Assembly: GCA_965153455.1 (NCBI GenBank)
Contig: OZ234499.1
Coordinates: forward strand, 6,210,515-6,274,514
Direction: 5' to 3'
DNA: 64,000 nt
Source: Sphagnum compactum
Lineage: Eukaryota > Bryophyta > Sphagnopsida > Sphagnales
Numbering within the stretch: the first letter of the stretch is position 1; each line of letters starts with the position of its first letter. A program made the translations under genes and the position numbers. Below are positions 1 through 10,500 of this stretch, piece by piece. Under the pieces are notes generated by a model that did not search any database, was not told the origin of the DNA, and worked only from the letters and a program-made list of their open reading frames with translations.

Positions 1-120
1 TCTTCTTCTTTCTCTTTCTTTGCTGCTCTGCAGCTCTGCTGCTCTACAGCTCAGCTGCAGCGCAGCAAAGAAGAAGGCCTTCTTCTTCTTCTTTTTTGCA
101 GCAGAAGAGAAAGAAGAAGA
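1..120. repeat. nested palindromic CTG/CAG and TCT/AGA tract
   Basis: The first 26 bases (TCT-rich, then TTTGCTGC) are nearly the reverse complement of bases 97-120. Inside them the CTG/CAG-rich stretch 18-45 pairs with about 45-70, and 66-90 is a small AAGAAGG/CCTTCTT palindrome. The whole can fold into a compound hairpin. It lies at the window edge, so the left boundary is unknown. No gene is implied. Confidence 0.6.
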
Positions 121-152
121 ACCCTAAACTCTAAAACCCTAAACCCTAAACC
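121..152. repeat. interstitial telomere-like heptamers (CCCTAAA)
   Basis: Four nearly consecutive CCCTAAA-type heptamers, one degenerate. Single or double copies recur at 36643-36666, 39447-39465 and in the 40.25-40.93 kb array. This matches the plant telomere motif, but such short blocks are common inside plant chromosomes and do not mark a chromosome end. Confidence 0.7.
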
Positions 153-222
153 TTCTGCCCTATCCTCAATATATTTTTTGCTTATGGTTTAGTTCATTAG
201 AATTAACATTTAACAATAACTA

Positions 223-603
223 GTGGTCTTTTGTTTAGGGTTGGAGGTTGTAATGGGTAGGAGAAGAAGACTAAGGAAAAGCGACGGTGGTGAGCTGGAA
301 GTCAATAAGCAAGATGTTGTTGCGTCAAATGAGGCGATTCCTCCAAGTGTTGTTGTGTCAGATGAGGCGATTCTTCTGCCATATGTTGCTGGAGGAGATG
401 AGGGAGTTGTTGAGTCACATGTTGTTGCATTAGATGCAGCAATTGTGGACTACCCAATTTTGAACTTCGATCCTTTTATATGTTATAGAGATCCAATAAT
501 TTTTTTCATTGGGTTCTCTAGTAATTTTCCATGCATCCATTTTTGTACATCTTTTATCAATATAATAGTATCTTCTACTCACACTTGTTTGATGTGTATC
601 TAG
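223..603 (+). other. unassigned open frame with short internal peptide repeat
   Basis: The frame is open from about 223, with a better Met at 253 followed by a basic run (GRRRRLRKS). It then holds two or three imperfect copies of a segment reading roughly VVxSxEAI (about 325-440). After about position 480 the composition becomes ordinary AT-rich DNA and the frame looks fortuitous. I recognise no family. It could be the N-terminal piece of a decayed transposon protein or chance. No splice or promoter signal decides the matter. Confidence 0.2.
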
Positions 604-805
604 TTAATTATATATGTCTTTTTTGTCATAATTTTGTTAGTACTTAAGATGTAAGAATTAAACCAAAGATCAAAATGAACATTATACAATACTTACATCT
701 AAGTTAATAGGACTCAAATCACCTGAAGACTTTAAAAATAATCCACACATTTTAAACATATAATACCCACATCATTTTCTATTATGAACTCCATAAGACC
801 ATTTT

Positions 806-1110
806 CTAATATGCAATATTTGCATATAAGTCCAAAAATAGCCACAGGCATTTTGCATTAATTGCAATACCCGCATATAAGTCCCATAATAGGCGCTGGC
901 CTTTTACATTCCTTGCAATACTCGCATATGAGTCCCATAATAGCCGCTGGCATTTTGCATTAGGGCACAAATAATCGTTGACATTCTTCATTCGTTGCAA
1001 TACCCACATATAGTCTCCATAATAACCTTTGGCTTTTTTGGCATTTCTTGCAATACCCGCATATAGGTCCCATAATAGTTGCTGGTTTTTACATTCATTG
1101 TAAAACTTAC
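806..1110. repeat. degenerate tandem array, about 51-bp unit, five copies
   Basis: Five copies of a unit built on CGCATATAAGTCCCATAATA, then a GCTGGCATTTTGCAT-like part and TTGCAATACC. Copies begin near 820, 870, 924, 1007 and 1058; the third is longer because of an internal insertion. One minus-strand frame stays open through the array and so shows a repeated peptide, but the array itself explains that frame. It is not taken as a gene. Confidence 0.75.
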
Positions 1111-1120
1111 ATTTTGTCAT

Positions 1121-1963
1121 AAGATTAATTTACAATAATATTTAATTAGGTATGTAAAAAGACATAATGGTACCCAGACCACTTTTGAAATGACATTACA
1201 TGCAAGTATTGCATTTAGGGTTTAGGGTTTTCACATATGGTTTCCTTCAATCACCTATGTATTATTTCAGTATGATCTTGCAAATATGTATTGCATTTTT
1301 TTGCATATAAAATTCCCCCTATAATGCACCGTAGATTTATTTTATTTACTATTAATTTGTAAAAAAATTGTTAATTAATTTAGGGTTTCCCAAACTCTAA
1401 ATTTGAATCATATTCCAATAGTATATACTTATAACAATTATATGGAAAAATGTGCTTTCTTTTTGATAAATTCTTTTAGTTCAAATTTAAAATGTTATAA
1501 CACAATAAGGATTAAACATTAAACTATCATAAATGTTTATTAGGCTTATGTGGCCTAGGCTAGTATATTACCTATATGACTAATAGGTTTACTTAATAAA
1601 TTCAATCACCTTCAATACCTACATAGACCATCTAAGATATTAACTTAGAAGGCTTACATTAATGAATAAATTACATAATAGGCATATATTAAGAAGATAG
1701 CCTATCAGGTAATTAATTAGGTTACTTAACAAATAGCTTACTAACCTATTACTCATGTTTAGGTTAGGTTGATTAGTTTGATCAATGTCCACACTTTAGT
1801 CAATTTAACAACCTTAGGTTTGAGCTTTTGTTGAAATTAATAATTTGTCAAGGTAATAATTTCTTGGTTTTTTTTTATGGACATTATTGTGTTTTTTGGA
1901 TAGTCAAGTCATCTTTCAACTTCTAAAAGTGTCGAAAACATTACATAACAACTTGGCCCTCAC
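1121..1963. other. AT-rich spacer with TAGGT/AGGCT-rich stretch
   Basis: No gene is seen. Positions 1540-1780 are full of short TAGGTTACT/CCTAATAGG-like words resembling those at 37-38 kb, 53.4 kb and 60.5 kb. The remainder is AT-rich without recognisable features. Confidence 0.5.
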
Positions 1964-2380
1964 AATCAAATAAATTTCATACAAAACCAAAACAGAAGAT
2001 ATGTCTTTTACCTTTGTGTGATCTCTCCAACTTAATTTTTTCCACTCTTTTTGAAGAAGATATAGAATGCAATTGTATTACTTCACATATGTGTAAACCC
2101 TAAAATTTTCCCCCTAAATTTAGCCTACTTTAGGTTAATTACTATACATTTGTGAAAAACTTATTAATTAATTTATGTGTCTCAACCCTAAACCTAATGG
2201 TTAAGTTAGTAGGGTATGTAATGAATAGAGTAGCTAGGTTAGTAGGGTAGGTGGTTAGTACAATAGCTAGGTCAGTAGGATAACTAGTTATTAGGGTAGC
2301 TGTGTTAGTAAAGGATAATAAATAAGGTACCAAGGTTGGTGCAATACTTATGAGGGTAGGAAAGTGAGCAGGGTAGCTAT
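1964..2380. repeat. direct duplication, copy 1 (pairs with 3038-3428)
   Basis: This 417-bp segment is repeated in the same orientation at 3038-3428. Similarity runs from AATCAAATAAATTTCAT to AGCAGGGTAGCTAT. The main difference is about 26 bp present here (near 2312-2337) and missing from copy 2. The 3' part is rich in GTTAGTAGGGTAG words. The pair could be LTRs of a small element or a segmental duplication. Neither copy has clear TG/CA ends. Confidence 0.85.
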
Positions 2381-2600
2381 TCGGAGTGACCCCAAATGCA
2401 GGTATTGCATTTAGGGTGGGATCTTCATATAAAGAACCCTAAACCCCACATGCATACTTTCGAAGTGACCCTAAATGCAGGTATTGCATTTAGGGTAAGA
2501 TCTTCATATAAAGAAAGCTTAAACCCTACATGTGTCCTTTCGGAGTGACCCAAAGTGCAGGTATTGCATTTAGGGTTGGGTTATTTCAAAATGACTTTGC
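2381..2600. repeat. 80-bp tandem repeat, about three copies
   Basis: The unit starts CGGAGTGACCC, continues with AAATGCAGGTATTGCATTTA and ends with a TTCATATAAAGAA / AAACCC part. Copies start at 2382, 2461 and 2541 (period 79-80). A fourth decayed half follows to about 2640. Each unit holds an internal palindrome around GCAGGTATTGC and a TTTAGGG-like word. Confidence 0.8.
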
Positions 2601-3037
2601 ATTTGCATATTGTGTTTAGGGCTAGGTCTTCACTTAAGGGTATCCAAACCATTTAGATGGGTTTTTTTTAAACGTGGGTATTACATTTAGGTTTGTTTTT
2701 TCATTTCAACTTGAAGTACCCAAACTTATACTTACCTTTACCAACTAGAATTTTGGGGTTTCGTTGCAATACCTACACCCGTATTTACTTTTACCAACTG
2801 GAATTTTGGGGCATAATTTCAATACTTGCACTTGTACTTACTTTTACCAAACCCTAACAAAAAAAAGTCTTGGTGATATATGCCCTAAACCTAAAAAATT
2901 ATACAAGTTATACAAATCATATAATGCAAAATAAAAAAATTTGAAAGAACATAGGGAAAAAATTAAAAACCAAAATTCAAAGGTTTTAAACTATAAATAT
3001 TTATTAACTGAAAGAAAATACGTTAATTTTTAAAAAT
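2601..3037. other. AT-rich spacer between the duplicated segments
   Basis: No gene is seen. Between 2690 and 2850 two similar stretches (TTACCAACTRGAATTTTGGGG followed by TTTCAATAC) form a weak tandem repeat. The rest is AT-rich. Confidence 0.4.
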
Positions 3038-3428
3038 AATCAAATAAATTTCATATAAAACCAAAAGAGAAGATATGTCTTTTATCTTTGTGTGATCTTT
3101 CCAACCTAATTTTTCCACTCTTTTTGAAGAAGATATAGAATGCAATTGTATTACTTCACATATGTATAAACCCTAAAATTTTCCCCCCAAATTTAGCCTA
3201 CTTTAGATTAATTACTATACATTTGTGAAAAAATTATTAATTAATTTGTGTCTCAACCCTAAACCTAATGGTTAAGTTAGTAGGGTATGTAATTAATAGA
3301 GTAGCTAGGTTAGTAGGGTAGGTGGTTAGTACAATAGCTAGGTCAGTAGGATAACTAGTTATTAGGGTAGCTGTGTCAGTAGGTTGGTGCAATACTTATG
3401 AGGGTAGGAAAGTGAGCAGGGTAGCTAT
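3038..3428. repeat. direct duplication, copy 2 (pairs with 1964-2380)
   Basis: Second copy of the segment described at 1964-2380, in the same orientation and separated from it by 657 bp. It lacks the 26-bp block near its 3' end. Beyond 3428 the sequence changes to a less AT-rich, unrelated stretch. Confidence 0.85.
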
Positions 3429-3690
3429 GTGTGAGGTCAGGTCCAGAAAAAACGGCCAAGAACAAAAAAAAAAAGAAAAAAAAAGTACAGTGGTCAGCAG
3501 CAAAAAGAAATCGACTGTGATGAGCCCCATCCGGCACTGAATGAAAAAACGCAACCCATCCAGTGGACAGAACGGCCAACTGGTGCATTGGTGGCTGTTA
3601 ATTCACTCTGGCCCAATTGAAGGACCTTTCTACAGATCACATTGCAGACCTTCTGCCAATTGAAAAAAAAAACCCTGAGTGCTTTATGCT

Positions 3691-3803
3691 GGAAAGGCCT
3701 GCTCCCACAGGCCTCTCCTAATTATTAGACCTACACCCCAGGGCTTCTGCTCTCTAGGCTATGACTCCCAAATTAGGGGAGGCCTTCGGGAGCAGGCCTT
3801 CCC
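3691..3803. repeat. imperfect inverted repeat (33-bp arms, 47-bp loop)
   Basis: Left arm 3691-3723 and right arm 3771-3803 are reverse complements at 29 of 33 positions, both centred on GGCCTGCTCCC. The arms are much richer in G+C than the surroundings. It could be a foldback element, a hairpin RNA source, or a relic of two opposed repeats. No target duplication was found. Confidence 0.8.
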
Positions 3804-4840
3804 CCTGTACTGCTTATGGGCATTTTAAAGTGTTAAGCTTTTCTTACATTCATTTAGGTTCTGCTTTTAATGCACACACCATTTTGTCGTCTCTTATAAT
3901 CTAACAATGACACCGAACAAGGCTCTGTGCCAGTAAGTAGATAAGACTCTCATTTTAGTGTGTACCCCAAGTAGAAGGAACTGGGTAGCTTAAGGTGAAT
4001 CATTCTAACAAAGATACTACCATATTAGGGGACTGGGGAGCAATCAGGACCCTTGTAGGACTATCAAACTATATAGCCCTTATAGTTAGTTACAGAGGTC
4101 CTTTGGACTTATCATGTTAAGGAGCTTTTTCATGGCAACTGGAGCAATCATACTTGGGCTTACACTTTTACTTATGTGAAAGTTACTTGAAAAGTGAAGC
4201 TCGTCACTTTAACAACTCTTTGAAACTTCACCACCCTGTACAAGCCCAAAAAGGACATGGTATTTCTCATGATCAAGACAATGAGCACCTTGAACCATGA
4301 TATAGTTGCCTACTTCCTACTAGTTACTACCCTATACTACAAGTCCAGGAGCTTCCATACTATTGCAATCCAATAGGTGGTAGCAAATGATTAAAACATG
4401 CAATTTGCTTTAAAGAGTTAACTTATATGGCCCCATGCTGTGAACAGACTTCATGTTGACACCAACAATTCTGGTATGACCAATCAGTTGAATGGTGAAT
4501 TATGGGTGTGTTCATTTGGTGTCTAAATTAATGTGTTATTTGCAACTTGTTGTCTTGATAAATGTTCATTCAAAACTTGATGCTTGAATGGATTATAGGT
4601 GTCATGAAGTAACTACATGACTAGACGACTCTACATTCTATTCCTCTAATATAAGTCAGTATGTTTGAGTTAACCATGAGGTACAAGAGAAGGACACACA
4701 ATTGATAATTGGGTTTAACAGTTTATATGTGGGCATTGGGGATGGAATCAACTCAGCTTCAGGTTTCCATATCAGTAGTAATTACTTATATCCCAGAAGT
4801 CACTCTGTGTTTAGGCCCTGCATTGAAGTCACTCTCAAGT
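3804..4840. other. unassigned moderately GC-rich spacer
   Basis: No gene is recognised. Base composition is closer to that of the two gene territories than to the AT-rich repeats. This and the adjoining 4841-5183 block may be remains of a gene or its intron, but no homology is visible. Confidence 0.3.
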
Positions 4841-5183
4841 TTAAACCCTGTTGCATCCCCTACCTGAGTGTATCTGTAAGGTGAGTGAAATTGGGTACTG
4901 TTTCATGAAACTGGGTATCAGTTCAGAAGTTTTGAAAGCTCTTGTTGAGGAGGAGGCTTTGTGCGCTTTCCAGAGGTTCTGGATGCTGGTGAGGCCACAT
5001 CGCTCGTCCGTTTGTGAGATCCCCAGTGAGATCTTGAGACTTGAAATTTCTGTGTCTTCTACAATTCTCTTATGGGTTCTGCCTGCCTGCTCCTTGAAAT
5101 CCGCTGGCAGAAAGGGAGGCAGGCAAGATAAAATGTGCACATGCACACAATTGTCTGCCCACCTTTTGAGCTGCTCCATCTAA
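4841..5183. other. block open on both strands, function unknown
   Basis: Both strands are open over almost the same interval: minus 5179-4841 (112 codons from ATG) and plus 4851-5183. The block is richer in G+C than its flanks. A consensus-like donor (CTGTAAG/GTGAGT) lies at about 4875 on the plus strand. Neither translation resembles a family I know. It could be a decayed exon, a captured gene fragment, or chance in GC-richer DNA. Confidence 0.25.
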
Positions 5184-5409
5184 TTTTCTTTCCCTACCCT
5201 CTAGGCAATTTGTTAAAAACAAATTCCATACATGGGAAGCACCTATCCTTCTAGCTTGTCTCTAAAAAATCACATTAGGATAAAGCATGTGAGGAGCGCT
5301 TATTGGGTGGCACCAACATGCCCCCAGGCATGTTTCTTATTTTTTGAAGGGGTGAGCCAATTGGGTGGGTGGTGCAAACATCCCCCCAAGGGATGTTTAT
5401 TATCTTTTT

Positions 5410-5785
5410 GAAGGGTGGGTGATTTCCCATCAAGTTCCCAAATAGTTCCCATCGAATTCCTCTTGTTCCCACTAATATTTCATCAAAATCCTTTTGTTCT
5501 CATCAAGTTCCCAACACAATTCTCGTCAAATTCCTCTTGTTCTCATCAATAACCCATCAAAAATCTTGGTTCCCATCAAGTTCAATCAAGTTCCTTTTGT
5601 TCCCACAAGTTTCAAACAAATTCCTTTTGTTCCCATCAAGTTCCCAAAAAATTCTCATCAAATTCCTCTTGTTTCCATCAATAGCCCATCAATATCCTTT
5701 TGTTTTCATCAAGTTCCCAAAGAATTCCCATAAATTCCTCAAGTTCCCATCAAATTCCTTTTCTTCTCATTGTTATGTAAGATAG
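5410..5785. repeat. degenerate GTTCCCA-rich tandem array
   Basis: Many imperfect copies of a roughly 20-30 bp motif alternating ATTCCTTTTGTTCCCATCAA and GTTCCCAAA. Open frames in several phases arise from the repeat and carry repeated VPIKF-like peptides. Related GGAAC/GTTCC-rich stretches occur at 9930-10040 and 41470-41540. Not regarded as coding. Confidence 0.75.
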
Positions 5786-8700
5786 GCTGGTGAGCACGAA
5801 GGTGAACAGTGAGACTCATGACAAACTCGAGCTAAGTGTTAAATGGAACACCACAACTCATGGGTAGGCTGAAAGGGGAGCCATAGTGGTAGACAAACGT
5901 CTACCAAGTGTGACAAAGCAAAAAGCCGATATTTTCTGCCTGTCAAGTTTTGTGGAAGATCGCTTGCAGATTTGCTTCTCACACAGTCTACTACCGCGCT
6001 TCTTCCTTTATATGTACAAACCATCTGCCCCACTCGGGGTTAACGCCTTTTGCCCTACCTACTAATCACCCCATCTCCTAACAAGTTATTGCACTCTTCC
6101 GACTATTATGGAAGAAAGAAAGGAAGCGAACAAGCAAGCAATGAGAAAAGATTGGTACGAAGTAGACCAAGAATTTGGCAACGATCTTTTCACCATTACA
6201 CATAATGTCAACTTCTATCTTCATCATTGGTGTTAGATTAGAACATTTTCTTCTTTTACGAACCTTTTTTTCATGCACTATTGAACTATACCTACTAGTA
6301 GGTTCAACTTAATTCTGAATTGGGACAACCTGTATTTCCATCACTCACAAGAACTTACTTACAAACAACATCCAATGTTTCATGTAAATTTATTCGAGTT
6401 ATTGTGGTGCAAGCTTTTAATATCTTTTTTAATATTCCAACTACTTTCAATAAGTTGTACCATATGTTTCCCTCACTCACTCCCTCACTCCCTTCTTCAC
6501 TACATCTCTATCTTAATGTGCATTGAACCATCAAATAAATCAAAGAAGCTAGTAACCAAAGTTGCAAATCAAGGTTCTCAATTGGTGGTATTCCGTAACA
6601 CTTTTGTTGGTGGATATCCAAGGGGAAATGCCTTTGGAAACAAATCTACCACACTAAGGTGAACTTATTGTCATAGGTTTCATGGCCAATGACCCCAACT
6701 ATGGCAATTACCATAGAGGAAATTGTGCATTATACATCCTTGCAAGTTTATGATGAAAGAAAAAAACTCCAAACCTACTGTGCAACTTCATCCAAAGTAT
6801 AATGTCCAAGCAATTCTATATTCTTGATGGAAATATTGCAATTGTGTTGCTAAATCTAAATTGGCCATGACCTTGTAGTTATTAAAACTATGCAAAGTTC
6901 TTTCATTTCATCTCAAAAAAATTTCATTTTCTTATTTCTTGCCATCACTTCATGTGAGTTTTTTTTAAATTTGTGTCTTTTATTGTTGGAAAATTTCATC
7001 CCACATTTTTCATTTTACATTTCCTTACTTTGATTATCTCAACTTTGAAATGAAATGAATAATTTATCGCTAAACATATTTCTTCATATTATCCTTATGC
7101 CTCCTCCCACCAACGGAGGGCACTAGGCTCTGGTGGCTCATTTCTAACAAAGTTTGATTTAAATGAAGAATATAAGGAGCAGACAAGGAGGAGATAGATC
7201 AAATCTAAAAGGGGGGGATGAAACTCCCATGAAGACCGATTTAGGTCAACAAACTAGTTTAATCTCTCTTTTTTTTCCTAGATACAGTTTTAACCTCAAC
7301 TTTTCATTTCATCCCCAATGTCAGTGAAACTGAGGCCCAGAATCCCTAATTAGGGATACTTCACCCATAACTATATTATTTGGAGGTACTAATGTTCAAT
7401 TTAGAAATGTGTGAGCTATGTGAACTTTCCACTGCTCCTTTTAGAGGGTTGGGTTGCCCTTTGGGTTGAAGGGCTACTATCAAACCTACCTTTCAGAATG
7501 AAGGATTTCACCAAGACTTGCCCATTAAGAGGTAAGGTAATTATGTTGGTCACCAAGCACATAAGGACTCCAAGAAAAATTGTGCATTAGGAGTGGTTTT
7601 TTTCTTTATGTGGGCCAAAGAAAACTTGTGTTTGCCTTTGGGCACATCCATAGTCACTTGAATCACCTAATTTGGTGAAGAGACATAAAAGTTATGCTTC
7701 CCCAAAAGAAAGGGGGTCCATTGGCTAAAACTTTTTTAAAGCAAACATTTAACATTCTTATGAATAAACACTTTGCTCCTTCTAATGAACATTCAAAATT
7801 TGACAAGTGGACAAAACTAACCCCTTGACACAAATGGACGCATGTGAAAAGTGTGAATTTATTTATGTAAAAATGTTCATCTTCTATCAACAAAGGAGAT
7901 CATTACCACAAAAATGTGTAAGAAGATATATGGTCATGAGCAATGTGTCATTGTGTAACCTTGAAAATTCAAACGACACCACATTTTTCACACAACCTCT
8001 TGGGTCTAGTGCACTCATGCTCAATTTTTCAATGCCCACTTAGTTGTTTTCCCTCTCTTCTTGGTATGTATGTGCAATTGGTGGTGTGCATCCATGTCAA
8101 TTTTCCTCATCATTGCTTTATGGGAGACCTCTTCACCTTTTCCTAATTGTCATCTTTGTCTACTCATGTAATACATGAAATCTAACATTTCTAGCAATGA
8201 AAACAAAAGCATTTCGAATGACATTGAAGACTATTATGCATTCCCTCCATGGGAACATTAAAAAACATATATTCCCGTTGAATTTATATGCTAAACACAA
8301 ATGCAATGGGCCAAGCCATGAGCTATTGAATAAGGGAACGCCCACCAAGTGCACATTATTGAAGAAAAGATGTTTGAAACCATATGAAGTGACAAAATGA
8401 TTAGGTGAATGAAGAACCAAAGACCTAAACTCAAACTTGCACAAGATTTCAAGCAAGGTTGATGAGGATTGAAAAACATGCTAAAGATGATGTTGAAAAA
8501 AACATGTTCACACAAAAAAATTTAAATGGTCTTTTGAAAACAGTATGTTCCCTTCTTTGAAAACTACACAAAAATTAGGATGTAAGTTTATGCTACCATA
8601 GTGAAAAGGTCACACACTAGCTCAAATGGGCCTAGAATGCAAATGAACTTCAACTATTGGCCTTAATAGCTTCTAATCAAAATGGGCAGTGATTTTGCAA

Positions 8701-10160
8701 GAATTTGAATGCAATGATTAGGAGCACAAGCCCCCAACTCCCCAAGGAGGTTGTCACGACAATGGTATTAGTAAAAATAAGACTTGTCCCCCCTTAAAAG
8801 ATGGAAGAATTGCATGTCAACACACCAAGGGAACCTTTGGAAGTTTTAAAGAACCTAAACCCAAAAACTTCCCAAAAACCTAGATGAAGGTTGAATGAAA
8901 AAAGACCAACTTGGCACCAAAATTTCAAGAGTTGAAGGAAGAACAAAAAAGTAAGATGACCAAATGGGCAAAACATCAAAAAAGGATCCCATGAGCCACT
9001 TGAACATTTCTTAACCTAGGTAATGCCTTTATGTGGCGCACATCTTCATTCAAAACATCTTAAAGAAAGGAAGAAACTAAATAAGAAGAACCAAATGGAA
9101 TGCCCAAAACTCTAACGTTGTTCAAAATGGTGCAAAAACCTAAAGGAAGGGAAAAAAACAACAAGAAAGCTAAAGGGGGACTATATTTGGCACTTGTGAG
9201 GTTGGACTATCATTCCCACCAAACCCATCTAGGATGCAAAATGATCAAAAGCATGAGGAACAAGAAAAATGAGGTCTATAATGTGGGTGTCATTAGCCAC
9301 AGAAGGGAACAAACAAGGGAACAAACAAGAGGAAAAAAGGTCCATTGAATTGGGCAAAGCTCGAAAATGAATTAAGGGTAAAAAAAAATTTGCTTAATGA
9401 ATTGCCTTAAAGCATGCAAATGGAAAAATAATTAATAGTGAAGCTTGCTAGAAAAGAGTTGAAAGGCATAAAAGGAGCATATGAAAAGGATGAGTTAAAA
9501 CAACTAACCACTTTTCCATAAAATTGTTGGAATATAACCTTACTAGAATCAATGTTGAATGTGTTCACAACATCTATCTACAATGCCACACACTCAATGT
9601 GAATGTATAGAGCTACTCAAAATCATGCACCATTATCTCACACCCTCCTCTAACTACAATGTCAAACTACTAGGAGATAAGTGAATGGAGAATGCGTAGT
9701 CGCGTTGTCTAACTACAATGTGAAACTAACAAGGGATAAATGAATTAAAAATGCATTATGAAACTAAAGGCACAAGGCCCTACTCACCAATTGATATAGG
9801 ACCTTGCCCAACTACAAGTGGTTGAATATGTGTGTAATAAATGTTCAACCTGTCTTTCCATTCACCTAAAAGAACCTAGACTTGTATGGTAGTGGGGTGA
9901 TGTGAAATTTTCTTGGATTTCAACGTTCCTAGTGTGTTCTCAATGAGTATTGATTTGTCCAATATGTTCCGATCAAATTGTCAATGGTGCATGGCATTCC
10001 CAATTTGCTCCCCAAGTTGTTCCCAATAGCACCACAGTATATCTAAATCCTTTGCCCAAAGCTTTACTCTTGTAGCCTACATAGATAGACCAAAGGGAAA
10101 CAACACTTCAATATAATTATCTCAGGAGTGTCCACAATGACTTAATCGGATGTTTTTTTT
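5786..10160. other. long intergenic stretch without recognised genes
   Basis: I see no supported gene, RNA or mobile element in this 4.4 kb. Short open frames on both strands (for example 8160-8456 minus, 9100-9348 plus) lack family resemblance, splice context and repeat logic. A homopolymer-rich, AT-biased composition prevails. Weak GTTCC-type words appear at 9930-10040. Confidence 0.4.
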
Positions 10161-10500
10161 TTGTGATGAGCCAATCAAAGAGGCCCATCACCACACAACT
10201 CAATTGAACTTCAGGTGTCCCTACAACTAACTAATGAGAATCACAGAAACTGGTCACCATGACAATTCTGGAGAACATTCATCGATCGTAGGATGAAAGA
10301 TGAGGACTTTGTCTGGAACCTCTAGTGAACTTATCGAGAACTTATGAACAGAACAACACGGAACATTGGGACGACCAGGGGACGTCACTTGGGCTTGCGC
10401 TAACTTCACGTGTGAAACGAAACTTCCCATTACGGAATTTTAGCCACTAAACGTCTGCCACACGTCATCCCAGCCGCCTTGGTCCCAGGGGTCGTCCGTC
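10160..10500 (+). promoter_or_regulatory. presumed promoter of the OTU deubiquitinase gene
   Basis: Composition shifts here from AT-rich intergenic DNA to GC-richer gene territory. A CCAAT word lies at 10171-10175. Four ACGT cores follow: GACGTCAC at 10381-10388, a perfect G-box CACGTG at 10407-10412, and ACGT at 10451-10454 and 10462-10465. ACGT cores are known binding sites of plant bZIP and bHLH factors. That they drive this gene is inferred from position only; no transcription start is visible. Confidence 0.45.

Noticed and set aside
121-152. True telomere end
   Set aside because: Only a few heptamers, with non-telomeric sequence on both sides and similar short blocks scattered through the window.
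5494-5785. Two plus-strand proteins of about 80 residues
   Set aside because: Both are translations of the GTTCCCA array in different frames.
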